Under the pieces are notes generated by a model. The model made no database searches and had not been told where the DNA came from. It saw only the letters and a program-made list of their open reading frames with translations. Below are positions 28,379 through 36,061 of a DNA stretch of 64,000 nt, in pieces. Position numbers and translations under genes: made by a program. Numbering within the stretch: the stretch's first letter is position 1; the number at the start of each line of letters is the position of its first letter. This stretch comes from Granulosicoccus sp045110475. Lineage in GTDB: Bacteria; Pseudomonadota; Gammaproteobacteria; Granulosicoccales; Granulosicoccaceae. The stretch covers positions 8,112 through 72,111 of the forward strand of contig JBGCGC010000042.1 of assembly GCA_045110475.1 (NCBI GenBank), in the 5' to 3' direction.

Positions 28379-29490
28379 GTACAGAATTCTGCAGTGGCAA
28401 GCGCAACAATCTGCTTTGGCTACGCGCCGAAACCAAAGCCTTTGAACAGCGAACCCTGCTGACCCCGGAAGCTGCCCGGCAATTGCTAGGCAATGGGTAT
28501 GAAGTTGTTGTTGAACGCTCTGCACAGCGAATCTTTGAAGATGAAGCGTATGCAAACGCGGGTTGCCGAATGGTCGACACTCACGCATGGCATCAAGCGC
28601 CAGAACAGGCCATCATTCTTGGCCTGAAGGAGCTTGATCCTGCTGATGGGCCGTTTGCTCGCAGGCATGTGCATTTCGCGCATGTATTCAAGGACCAACA
28701 AGACTGGCAAATCACATTGAGGCAGCATCAATGCGGAGGCGGCATACTCTATGATCTGGAATACCTTACCGATGTTTCCGGGAAACGAATTGCAGCTTTT
28801 GGGTACTGGGCGGGTTATGTGGGTGCCGCTCTGTCAGTACTCGGGTATTGTGCGAAATCAAGTGGTCATGTATTAAACGCATTAACCGCCTGGGAGGATA
28901 AGGAGGCGCTGCTAGCGTCGGTAAAAAGCGGACTCTCAAACGTGCGTAAGAAACCGAACGCCATGGTGATCGGCGCGCTGGGTCGTTGTGGCGCAGGAGC
29001 TGTTGAACTTCTGACTGCGTGTAATCTGGAGATCAGTGCATGGGATCAGATGGAGACCGCTTCTGGTGGCCCCTTCGATGCCATCCTCGATCACGATATC
29101 TTCATCAATTGCGTGTTTGTCAATTCGCCCTTGTCGCCATTTATCACACATCACCAATTGACAAACCGTACGAGACGCTTACAGGTCATCAGCGATGTTA
29201 GTTGTGACCCACACGGACAGTACAACCCGGTACCGATTTACAATAAATGCACCACGATGGATAAACCTGTAGACGAAATAGTTGCCGCTAGCCAAGAGTG
29301 TGCATCGCTTGAGCTTATCGCCATCGATCATTTACCTTCCCTGTTACCCCGTGAAAGCAGCGAGCACTTTGCAAATCAACTACTTCCAACACTACTCGAA
29401 CTACGTAATCCTGATAGCGGTGTCTGGAAGCGGGCAGAATCTGTTTATCGACACCACTTGACCCGCTTATCGGCAGGAGACAAGTCATGA
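28375..29490 (+). CDS. Saccharopine dehydrogenase, lysine-forming (LYS1-like)
   Basis: This 371-residue protein belongs to the alanine dehydrogenase/saccharopine dehydrogenase fold. The N-terminal RAETKAFEQRTLLTPEAARQ, the HVHFAHVFKDQ segment, FGYWAGYVGAAL, and VIGALGRCGAGAVELL (NAD-binding) all match the fungal LYS1 type. Fungal LYS1 interconverts saccharopine with lysine and 2-oxoglutarate using NAD. In bacteria, lysine is usually made by the diaminopimelate route, so a catabolic or reversed role is possible; no partner aminoadipate gene is nearby. It is coupled to selD upstream and to a flavin reductase downstream. Confidence 0.88.
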   Translation: MSTEFCSGKRNNLLWLRAETKAFEQRTLLTPEAARQLLGNGYEVVVERSAQRIFEDEAYANAGCRMVDTHAWHQAPEQAIILGLKELDPADGPFARRHVHFAHVFKDQQDWQITLRQHQCGGGILYDLEYLTDVSGKRIAAFGYWAGYVGAALSVLGYCAKSSGHVLNALTAWEDKEALLASVKSGLSNVRKKPNAMVIGALGRCGAGAVELLTACNLEISAWDQMETASGGPFDAILDHDIFINCVFVNSPLSPFITHHQLTNRTRRLQVISDVSCDPHGQYNPVPIYNKCTTMDKPVDEIVAASQECASLELIAIDHLPSLLPRESSEHFANQLLPTLLELRNPDSGVWKRAESVYRHHLTRLSAGDKS

Positions 29491-30101
29491 CGCTCGCTCT
29501 GGATCGCTCGACACTTGATGCTATGGAAAAGCGCCATCGCGCTAATCTGATCAACAGTCTTTCCGGATATAAAAGTGGAAACCTGCTGGGGTCGATCAAC
29601 GGCCAGGGTCAAACCAACCTGGCGCTCATGAGTTCGGTTTTCCATGTCGGTGCAAATCCTCCCTTGCTTGGCTTGTTGATCAGGCCACACAGTGTGCCAC
29701 GGCACTCTCTGGAAAATCTCATGGAGATGGGCGTGTTCACGCTCAATGTTGTCACGCGTGATATCTATCGTCAGGCCCATCAGACAACTGCCCGCTACGC
29801 TCGCCAGCAGTCAGAGTTTTCAGCAGTAGGACTGGATGAGGAATTCTCTGCGTTGATGAAAGCGCCGTACGTGGCACAAAGCCCTATAAAAACCGGGTTG
29901 TCGCTGATAGAGACGCAGACCTTGTCTGTCAACGATACAGTGCTCGTTATTGCTGAAATCGTCGAGTTACGAATAGACGAAGGACTAATGACTAAAGACG
30001 GTCAGCTGGATATGAATGCGGCAGACGCCGTTGCAGTAACGGGTCTTGACGAGTATCACCAGGCATCGACGCTTGGTCGGCAACCTTATCCCAAGCCATG
30101 A
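29487..30101 (+). CDS. Flavin reductase-like (FMN-binding split-barrel) protein
   Basis: This 204-residue protein is of the flavin reductase-like/DIM6 family. The segment NSLSGYKSGNLLGSINGQGQ, then TNLALMSSVFHVGANPPLLG, gives the FMN-binding split barrel. The start is supported by a GGAGA ribosome site and the ATGA overlap with the previous gene. Its role here is unknown. It could reduce free flavin for a partner oxygenase, but none is encoded close by. It ends the operon that starts at or before mnmH and converges on a DUF3429 gene 8 bp away. Confidence 0.85.
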   Translation: MTLALDRSTLDAMEKRHRANLINSLSGYKSGNLLGSINGQGQTNLALMSSVFHVGANPPLLGLLIRPHSVPRHSLENLMEMGVFTLNVVTRDIYRQAHQTTARYARQQSEFSAVGLDEEFSALMKAPYVAQSPIKTGLSLIETQTLSVNDTVLVIAEIVELRIDEGLMTKDGQLDMNAADAVAVTGLDEYHQASTLGRQPYPKP

Positions 30102-30109
30102 TCGGCTGA

Positions 30110-30601
30110 TCAGAATGCGTTTCCAAGCAATCCTGCCAGCAGGCTCAGTATGGCACCTGAGCTCAGGATAAGTCGAAGGCGTAGGAACCACTCAGGGACT
30201 TCTCCCCGTCGTGCTGCTGCTACATCAAAGCCGTATTGCAAGGTGAACCCGACACAGAGCAGGGCAAGCTGGGGGATCGGTGCCAGCAGCAGGGCAGGCC
30301 ATGCGATCAAACTTGGCACAACGCTGAGCGTCAAAGGCAGCCAGCGACCAAGCCCCTCTGCATCGTGTAGAAGGTTTCCCCAACGCACGCCACCCAGAAA
30401 ACTGAGAATCACAGCGCCATAGGCGCCCAGTGAAAAAGTGGCCAGTGTTAGGATGCTGCGCTCTTGCACCACCCATACAGGCAGCCATGCATCCAACATG
30501 GGTTGCAACCAGATAACCAGCGCGGCGCTGACGAACGGAATTAGCCCGGCCAGCCCCAGAATGAGGGCGGGCGTAGGTATTGATTGCTGTTTGGCAGCCA
30601 T
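30110..30601 (-). CDS. DUF3429 membrane protein
   Basis: This 163-residue inner-membrane protein has about five hydrophobic helices and matches the DUF3429 pattern, notably GAYGAVILSFLGGVRWG and the LQYGFDVAAARRGEVP stretch near the C-terminus. The family has no established function. It lies 50 bp downstream of the exported glutathione peroxidase gene on the same strand, so the two may share a transcript. Confidence 0.85.
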   Translation of the reverse strand: MAAKQQSIPTPALILGLAGLIPFVSAALVIWLQPMLDAWLPVWVVQERSILTLATFSLGAYGAVILSFLGGVRWGNLLHDAEGLGRWLPLTLSVVPSLIAWPALLLAPIPQLALLCVGFTLQYGFDVAAARRGEVPEWFLRLRLILSSGAILSLLAGLLGNAF

Positions 30602-30651
30602 GGAAGCTCGTCAAAGACGTAAAAGGGTGGTATCGAAGTGTAGGTCAGGAT

Positions 30652-31281
30652 TTACAGCAAGGCCTCGATATCACGGATCATCTGTTGACCCGTGGGCATC
30701 TCGCTGGAACTGTAGTGCGCAATGATGTTTCCCTGTCGGTCGACAAGGTATTTATTGAAGTTCCATCGCGGGAAGGTTCCAGTGGCTTTGGCAAGCTGCT
30801 GGTACAACGGGTGTGCCTGGGCGCCTGTGACGCTGATTTTTTCGAACATAGGAAAGCTCACCCCGTAATTGAGCTCGCAAAACTCAGCGACCTCAGCCTC
30901 ACTGCCTAATTCCTGTCTGAAGTCTCCGGATGGAAAACCCAGCACCCGGAGGCCTTTTTCCGAAAATCGTTGATGAAGTATCTCCAGATCTTCGAACTGG
31001 TGCGTAAAGCCACATTTACTGGCTGTATTCACAATTAGTAACACCTTGTCGGCGTACTGATCGCAAAGCGGTCGTCGTGTCGGCCCCATCAGTGGACGTA
31101 ACTCGTGACTCAGGAGACTATTACAGGCACTATTGTCAGTATCTATGACATCTGCGTCAGTACCATTGGTGTTGGTCGCAGCCAAAGCCTGAGGCAAGTT
31201 TGCAGACGCTGAGGCAGCCAGAGCAGCGTATGAGGTACCGGCTATGGTTCGGCGCAAAAAGAGACGACGTGATCTGAGCAT
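30652..31281 (-). CDS. Tat-exported glutathione peroxidase family protein
   Basis: This 209-residue thiol peroxidase has a twin-arginine signal (SRRLFLRR near the start) and a cleavable Ala-rich region, so it should act in the periplasm. The peroxidatic residue is Cys in NTASKCGFT, where animal enzymes have selenocysteine. The Trp/Asn motif is kept (FPRWNFNKYLVD). The usual FP(C/A)NQF motif reads FPSGDF, so the tetrad glutamine and its neighbouring Asn are replaced by Asp and Gly. Reduction by thioredoxin-like partners is likelier than by glutathione for such proteins. It is divergent from the FAN1 gene, 12 bp apart. Confidence 0.9.
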   Translation of the reverse strand: MLRSRRLFLRRTIAGTSYAALAASASANLPQALAATNTNGTDADVIDTDNSACNSLLSHELRPLMGPTRRPLCDQYADKVLLIVNTASKCGFTHQFEDLEILHQRFSEKGLRVLGFPSGDFRQELGSEAEVAEFCELNYGVSFPMFEKISVTGAQAHPLYQQLAKATGTFPRWNFNKYLVDRQGNIIAHYSSSEMPTGQQMIRDIEALL

Positions 31282-31293
31282 TATTTTTTACCT

Positions 31294-32994
31294 GTGGATG
31301 ACAAACTACCGCGCAAGCTCCTGGCCATGAACGAGCGGCAAACGCCAGAATTGGACGATGACTACTATATCGCCAATTTTCATACAATCGCCAGCCATGT
31401 CGCTGATCATTACCAAGACTTGTTGACGCACACCGAGAAAAGCTGGCTTGATGTGATCAGCAGGGTCTCGATTCCGGCCCAATGTCTTTATATTCGTCTG
31501 TTGAATCGCAGAGGATCAACATTTCGTCTCAACCGGCTACATTACGCAGAAATCCCGTGTATTGGTCACGCGGCTGACGAACTGATACAACGCGCGCTTG
31601 GCCACGACAAGGCTCCGGTGGATTGGCCTGTATTACTAAGCTGCTTTACGAAACCCGAATTACTGGACGTGCTCGAATTACGCAGTTTGCGCCACCTGTC
31701 CCGGGTTGATCTGATCAGTCACGTGACTCACAGTGCCCCTGAGTTACAAATAAGATTCAAGGGCAGGCTGCAAGCTGCTGATCGGTGGATCACACTTGAA
31801 GGGCACCATCACTGGATGCTGATGCAATTGTGCTTCTTCGGTAACCTTTACCAGGACAGTAGCGTGTTGGTGTTACAACAACTTGGTGCTTCAAACTATG
31901 AAGATTATCCTCTAGACGTGTCGAGCCGTGCGTTTACATCACGCGAACAAATCGATGCACACTGGCGTTACTTTGAAGCAGAAGCCTTGTTCGACTGCAT
32001 TAACCCGTCTGATGCTGGCAAGCTGATAAAACTGGTGAACTCGCTGCCTGATGCTTGCACCAATGATGTCAATCTTCAGCGCCGACTGGACCGGATTCGC
32101 AATCGTATCGCCCGACAGCTGGAACGTTTGTCATTGCTTGATGAGGCAAAGGTGTTGTATGAGCAATCCATTCACCCGCCGGCGCGCGAGCGACGTGTTC
32201 GTATCATGATGACCAGGCTGGAATGGCAGGACGCTTTGTTAGTTGCCCGACAAATGCACGACAAGCCTTACAACGAAGCGGAGAGGTTGACCGGATACAA
32301 GCTGCTGTGCAAATGTCAACAAGCCCTGGGCATTAAGTACAAAAAACACCGTATCTTCAAGCCCGCAACCACCCGTCTGGTATTGCGCGACAACGCAGTG
32401 CGCGTCGAGGAGTCTGCTCGACGATACTATGCCGACAAAGGAGCCTGTTTCTACACTGAAAATACGCTGATCAATGCCGTGTTTGGCCTGTTTATCTGGG
32501 ACATTATTTTTCATCCGGTGCCGGCTGCCTTCTTTAATCCTTATCAGGCGGCTCCGGCTGATTTCTACGAACCGGAATTTCTCGCTCGTCGCACTGAGCT
32601 ATTCAAGGCTCGGTTTGAAGAGCTTGATGATCAGACGCACCTTGGTGCGCGTGTGTTGAAGGCCTATCAGTTGCACCAGGGTAAGCAGAATCCACTGGTG
32701 CGCTGGCAGGGACTGTCTGCGCAGATGCTCGCTCTGGCTATTGATCGCATTCCGCAAAGTCACTGGCGGTCGTTGTTCGAAAGAATCCTTGTTGACATGC
32801 GCGAGAACACCAAAGGTTTTCCAGACCTTATCCTGTTCCCACAAGAGGGCGGTTATGAATTTATCGAGATTAAGGGGCCGGGTGACACGCTTCAGGCTAA
32901 CCAGCGTCGCTGGATGCACTACTTTGATCAGCACGGCATTGCCTGCCGGCTTGTGCACGTGCGCTATCGACGCGATGAGCCAACATCAACATGA
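31294..32994 (+). CDS. FAN1-like VRR-NUC structure-specific nuclease
   Basis: This 566-residue homologue of Fanconi-associated nuclease 1 cuts 5' flaps and can unhook interstrand crosslinks. The N-terminal region (AQCLYIRLLNRRGSTFRLNR) and the TPR-like middle (residues 230-350) follow FAN1 order. The C-terminal VRR-NUC domain has ENTLINAVFGLFIWD, then the metal-binding Asp of FPDLILF and the Glu-Xaa-Lys of IEIKGPGD. The start is GTG 31294 or ATG 31327; neither has a strong ribosome site. Its stop overlaps the start of an iron-sulfur helicase gene, implying that the two act together. Confidence 0.92.
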   Translation: MDDKLPRKLLAMNERQTPELDDDYYIANFHTIASHVADHYQDLLTHTEKSWLDVISRVSIPAQCLYIRLLNRRGSTFRLNRLHYAEIPCIGHAADELIQRALGHDKAPVDWPVLLSCFTKPELLDVLELRSLRHLSRVDLISHVTHSAPELQIRFKGRLQAADRWITLEGHHHWMLMQLCFFGNLYQDSSVLVLQQLGASNYEDYPLDVSSRAFTSREQIDAHWRYFEAEALFDCINPSDAGKLIKLVNSLPDACTNDVNLQRRLDRIRNRIARQLERLSLLDEAKVLYEQSIHPPARERRVRIMMTRLEWQDALLVARQMHDKPYNEAERLTGYKLLCKCQQALGIKYKKHRIFKPATTRLVLRDNAVRVEESARRYYADKGACFYTENTLINAVFGLFIWDIIFHPVPAAFFNPYQAAPADFYEPEFLARRTELFKARFEELDDQTHLGARVLKAYQLHQGKQNPLVRWQGLSAQMLALAIDRIPQSHWRSLFERILVDMRENTKGFPDLILFPQEGGYEFIEIKGPGDTLQANQRRWMHYFDQHGIACRLVHVRYRRDEPTST

Positions 32995-35345
32995 AATTAT
33001 CCGTCACACAGCTAGCTGATTTCGCGTGCCGTGAGGGTGATCTGATGCCGGATTCTGTTGTGGGGCCTACAGCCCGTGAAGGCATGCAGGCCCACAGGAA
33101 ACTTCAAAAAAAGCGTCAGGTATTGGTGGATCAAGCCGATTGGCTACAGTGCGAAGTAGGGGTGAGCATCGAATATCAGATTGATGGCAGTACTCTTCGT
33201 CTGGGTGGACGTATCGATCTTGTGGATACGCGTACCCCGGTATTATCCGAAATAAAGACAACTCTTGTACCGTCGATGCAATTACCGGAAGCGCATCGAG
33301 CTTTGCAATGGGCTCAGTTGTATCTTTACGGGTTCATATTCTGTAAACAGTCAGACGTGCATTGCGAAGAGCTTGAACTTGAGCTGATTCACGTTAACCT
33401 GCTGGATCAGATTGAAACTTCTGAACACCGCAATGTCAGCGATGTCGAGCTTGACGTGTTTGCCGAGACGGCGATGCGTAGCTATGTTCAGTGGTTGATG
33501 AAAACACAGGCATGGCAGCAACGAATGGTTTCCAGTACCCGAAATCTGCCGTTTCCCTTCTCACAGTTCAGGCAAGGTCAGCGAGATATGTCGGCAGCTA
33601 TCTACCGCGCCTGCCGAGACGCCAGTAACCTTATCTGTGAAGCACCAACTGGAATAGGCAAGACAGTAAGTAGCTTGTATCCAGCACTCAAATCGATGGG
33701 CGAAGGTAAGTTCACGCAATTAGTCTATTTGACAGCCAAGGTAGCTGGCCGACATAGCGCCGAGCAGGCCATACAGAAACTGAGTGGCGCGGGCCTGGAA
33801 ACTACCATGATTCAGATAAGAGCCAAAGAGCAGACCTGCTTCTGTACCAATGGACGATGTGAGCGTGATGCTATGGGGCGATGCCCGATGACTCTGGGTT
33901 TTTTTGATCGTCTGCCGCAAGCCAGAGATGAGCTGCTCGCCCTCGGCGTCATTGATAATAACCAGCTTGACGAAATTGCCTGGGATCACCAGTTGTGTCC
34001 TTTTGAATTGGTACAACAGCTCTTGCCCTGGGTTCAGCTTGTTGTCGCAGACTACAACTACGTGTTTGATCCGCTGGTGAGACTTCCACACTTCTCTGCA
34101 TCCGGACACAACGCCCTGTTGTTGATTGATGAGGCTCACAACCTGGTTGATCGCTCGCGATGGATGTTCTCGGCAGAACTGTCTCGTGATCAGTGTATGA
34201 GTGCCGCGCATGAATGCCGTGAAAACCAGCCTCTTATCGCTGTTGAGCTTGATCGCCTTTGTCGGGTGCTGCGCAAGCATGGTGGCGAGTGTGAAGAGTC
34301 CCCGCATGTTTCACAGGACGTTCCAGCGTCAGTTGGTCGCGCGGTTAATGCAGTCCTGGAGCAGATGGGTGCTGCCATGACGGGTTTGGCAGGCTTGAGA
34401 GAAACGACCTCATCGTTGTGGAAAGAGTTGTGTCGCTATCGGGTCATCGCTGACTTATTCTCGGATCGGCACCGATGTATCACACGTAGCTGGGTTGCAG
34501 GTCGCACGCGTTCCGTTGTAGTCACGTTGTTCTGTCTTGATGCATCTGATGCGCTAAATGCAACGCATCGTCTGTTTCGGGCCTCTATAGTTTTCTCCGC
34601 TACGTTGCGTCCCGGGCTGTTCTATCGCGACACGCTGGGTCTGGATGCAGATACGGGATACATGCAGCTGACATCACCGTTTGATGCGAGTAAATGTTTA
34701 CGATGCATTGTCGATTGGGTAGACACGCGATACCGCCATCGACAGGAGTCCATGGCAGCACTGGCATCGTTGATAAATGACAGTACATCTATCCAGCCGG
34801 GTAACTATCTGGTTTTCCTGCCTTCTTACGCTTATCTTGAACAGTTGCACAACGTGTTCAGGGCAACATTTCCCGAGCGAGATACCTGGGCTCAGGCACG
34901 TGACCAGACTAGAGACGAGCGGCAGGCATTGTTTGAGAATCTGGACATACAAGGTCACCGTGTAGGCTTTGCTATTCAGGGAGGCGTGTTTGGCGAAGGG
35001 ATTGATTACAAGGGAAACCGATTGATAGGCACCTTGATTGTAGGAACCGGTTTGCCCGCAATTGATGCACAGAGCGAGTTGATTGCCGCTCACTACAACC
35101 AGTTGGGACACAATGGCTATGATTTCACGTATCGCTATCCTGGTTTTACGCGTGTTCTGCAAACAGCTGGCCGAGTCATTCGTGATGAATCCGATTGCGG
35201 TTTCGTGTTGCTCGTGGACGCCAGATTCGGGCAGATGGCTTATCGACGGTTGTTCCCGGCTGATTGGCAGCCTGCGTTCCCGACAAATCAGGCGACACTG
35301 ATCAAGATGCTGAAGAATTTCTGGAAAAATTCGGAAATTGCGTGA
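32991..35345 (+). CDS. Rad3/DinG-type iron-sulfur helicase with N-terminal PD-(D/E)XK domain
   Basis: This 784-residue superfamily 2 helicase is of the XPD/FANCJ class. An N-terminal nuclease-like fold spans residues 1-170, with the GGRIDLVD and SEIKTT motif pair. Walker A is EAPTGIGKT near residue 220, and four cysteines of the iron-sulfur domain lie in QTCFCTNGRCERDAMGRC plus a later LCPF. Walker B is LLIDEAHNLVD, and motif VI is near LQTAGRVIRDE. It would unwind DNA 5' to 3'. Overlap with the FAN1 gene (ATGA-like) indicates a coupled repair unit. Confidence 0.92.
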   Translation: MKLSVTQLADFACREGDLMPDSVVGPTAREGMQAHRKLQKKRQVLVDQADWLQCEVGVSIEYQIDGSTLRLGGRIDLVDTRTPVLSEIKTTLVPSMQLPEAHRALQWAQLYLYGFIFCKQSDVHCEELELELIHVNLLDQIETSEHRNVSDVELDVFAETAMRSYVQWLMKTQAWQQRMVSSTRNLPFPFSQFRQGQRDMSAAIYRACRDASNLICEAPTGIGKTVSSLYPALKSMGEGKFTQLVYLTAKVAGRHSAEQAIQKLSGAGLETTMIQIRAKEQTCFCTNGRCERDAMGRCPMTLGFFDRLPQARDELLALGVIDNNQLDEIAWDHQLCPFELVQQLLPWVQLVVADYNYVFDPLVRLPHFSASGHNALLLIDEAHNLVDRSRWMFSAELSRDQCMSAAHECRENQPLIAVELDRLCRVLRKHGGECEESPHVSQDVPASVGRAVNAVLEQMGAAMTGLAGLRETTSSLWKELCRYRVIADLFSDRHRCITRSWVAGRTRSVVVTLFCLDASDALNATHRLFRASIVFSATLRPGLFYRDTLGLDADTGYMQLTSPFDASKCLRCIVDWVDTRYRHRQESMAALASLINDSTSIQPGNYLVFLPSYAYLEQLHNVFRATFPERDTWAQARDQTRDERQALFENLDIQGHRVGFAIQGGVFGEGIDYKGNRLIGTLIVGTGLPAIDAQSELIAAHYNQLGHNGYDFTYRYPGFTRVLQTAGRVIRDESDCGFVLLVDARFGQMAYRRLFPADWQPAFPTNQATLIKMLKNFWKNSEIA

Positions 35346-35638
35346 ATTGATGGTTACTGCTTCCGCCCGGCAATGACATCGAAGCAATGTATTCAGGTGC
35401 AGAATTGGACGGGTTTGCGAAAATTGTAAACGTAATCGTCAAAATTGAAAATTAATTGGCAAATTCGTTGCACTTTTTGCAGCATCTAGGTCTATATCTT
35501 CCGTCTAGGCCATTCGTGCTGTGACTTGGCCACGAAAATATCTCCTTATATCTCTAATAACCTCCAATAACTTGTTGGTTGAACTAGTGTGTTGGTGGGC
35601 TGTATGCGTCATACTATAGAGGTGGTAGGGTGGTTGAT

Positions 35639-35646
35639 GTACAGGA
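35639..35646 (+). promoter_or_regulatory. Candidate CsrA-binding site 1 in csrA leader
   Basis: GTACAGGA followed by CTT matches most of the SELEX consensus for CsrA binding (RUACARGGAUGU). It lies about 120 nt before the csrA start. It would matter only if the transcript begins upstream, which is not shown. Confidence 0.4.
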
Positions 35647-35708
35647 CTTGCTGATTTCACCAATGAAGGTGTAGTTGACCCGACCCATCAGGCTAACCAG
35701 CCCAAGTG

Positions 35709-35716
35709 AAAGGATG
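35709..35716 (+). promoter_or_regulatory. Candidate CsrA-binding site 2 in csrA leader
   Basis: AAAGGATG lies about 50 nt before the csrA start and carries the GGA core followed by TG as in the consensus. With site 1 and the purine-rich AGGGGG at the ribosome site, it gives a pattern suited to CsrA autoregulation. Confidence 0.4.
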
Positions 35717-35764
35717 CGCTGCGGTTTTTTTAAATATACGTTTTAGTATTAGGGGGTAATGCTA

Positions 35765-35989
35765 ATGTTGATTCTGAGCAGAAGGACTGATGAATCAATT
35801 GTTATAGGTGATGAGGTAACCATCACCATTCTTAGTGTCAAGGGAAAACAGGTGCGTATTGGTATTACCGCTCCACCTGACGTCAGCGTGCATCGAGAAG
35901 AAATCTATCAGCGGATTCAGGCTGGCGATCCGGAGACGGCAACCGCTGAGACGTCTACGGAAACTGATAGCGAGTCTTCCGGCAAGTAG
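35765..35989 (+). CDS. csrA: Carbon storage regulator CsrA
   Basis: This 74-residue RNA-binding translational regulator starts MLILSRRTDESIVIGD and has the functional Arg-rich strand VRIGITAPPDVSVHREEIYQ. The ATG at 35765 is chosen because AGGGGG (35751-35756) sits 8 bp before it and because MLILSRR is the conserved start; the ATG 6 bp upstream is too close to the ribosome site. The C-terminal tail is Glu/Thr/Ser-rich and longer than in E. coli. CsrA homodimers bind GGA motifs in mRNA leaders. Confidence 0.97.
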   Translation: MLILSRRTDESIVIGDEVTITILSVKGKQVRIGITAPPDVSVHREEIYQRIQAGDPETATAETSTETDSESSGK

Positions 35990-36025
35990 CAGCCAAATGC
36001 GCTGTGTTGCAAAATAGATTACTTG

Positions 36026-36054
36026 CAATGCCCTGACGTTATGTCAGGGCATTG
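36026..36054. terminator. Hairpin between csrA and M16 peptidase gene
   Basis: This is a perfect 12-bp stem (CAATGCCCTGAC with its complement) around a GTTAT loop. It lies 37 bp after csrA and just before the end of the convergent peptidase gene. It has no T-tract on either side, so it may work as a weak bidirectional terminator or an mRNA 3' stabiliser. Confidence 0.7.
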
Positions 36055-36061
36055 GGCAACG

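Larger units (their letters stand above)
35346..35764 (+). other. Long intergenic leader upstream of csrA
   Basis: This 419-bp stretch without a credible gene is AT-richer than its neighbours. A weak promoter-like pair, TTGCAC (35468-35473) and TCTATA (35491-35496), has 17-bp spacing; another TACTAT lies at 35612. GGA motifs resembling CsrA sites occur nearer the gene. The 3' end of the helicase gene may be followed by mRNA decay signals, but no terminator hairpin with a T-tract is evident. No tRNA cloverleaf was found, although many gammaproteobacteria carry tRNA genes beside csrA. Confidence 0.6.
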
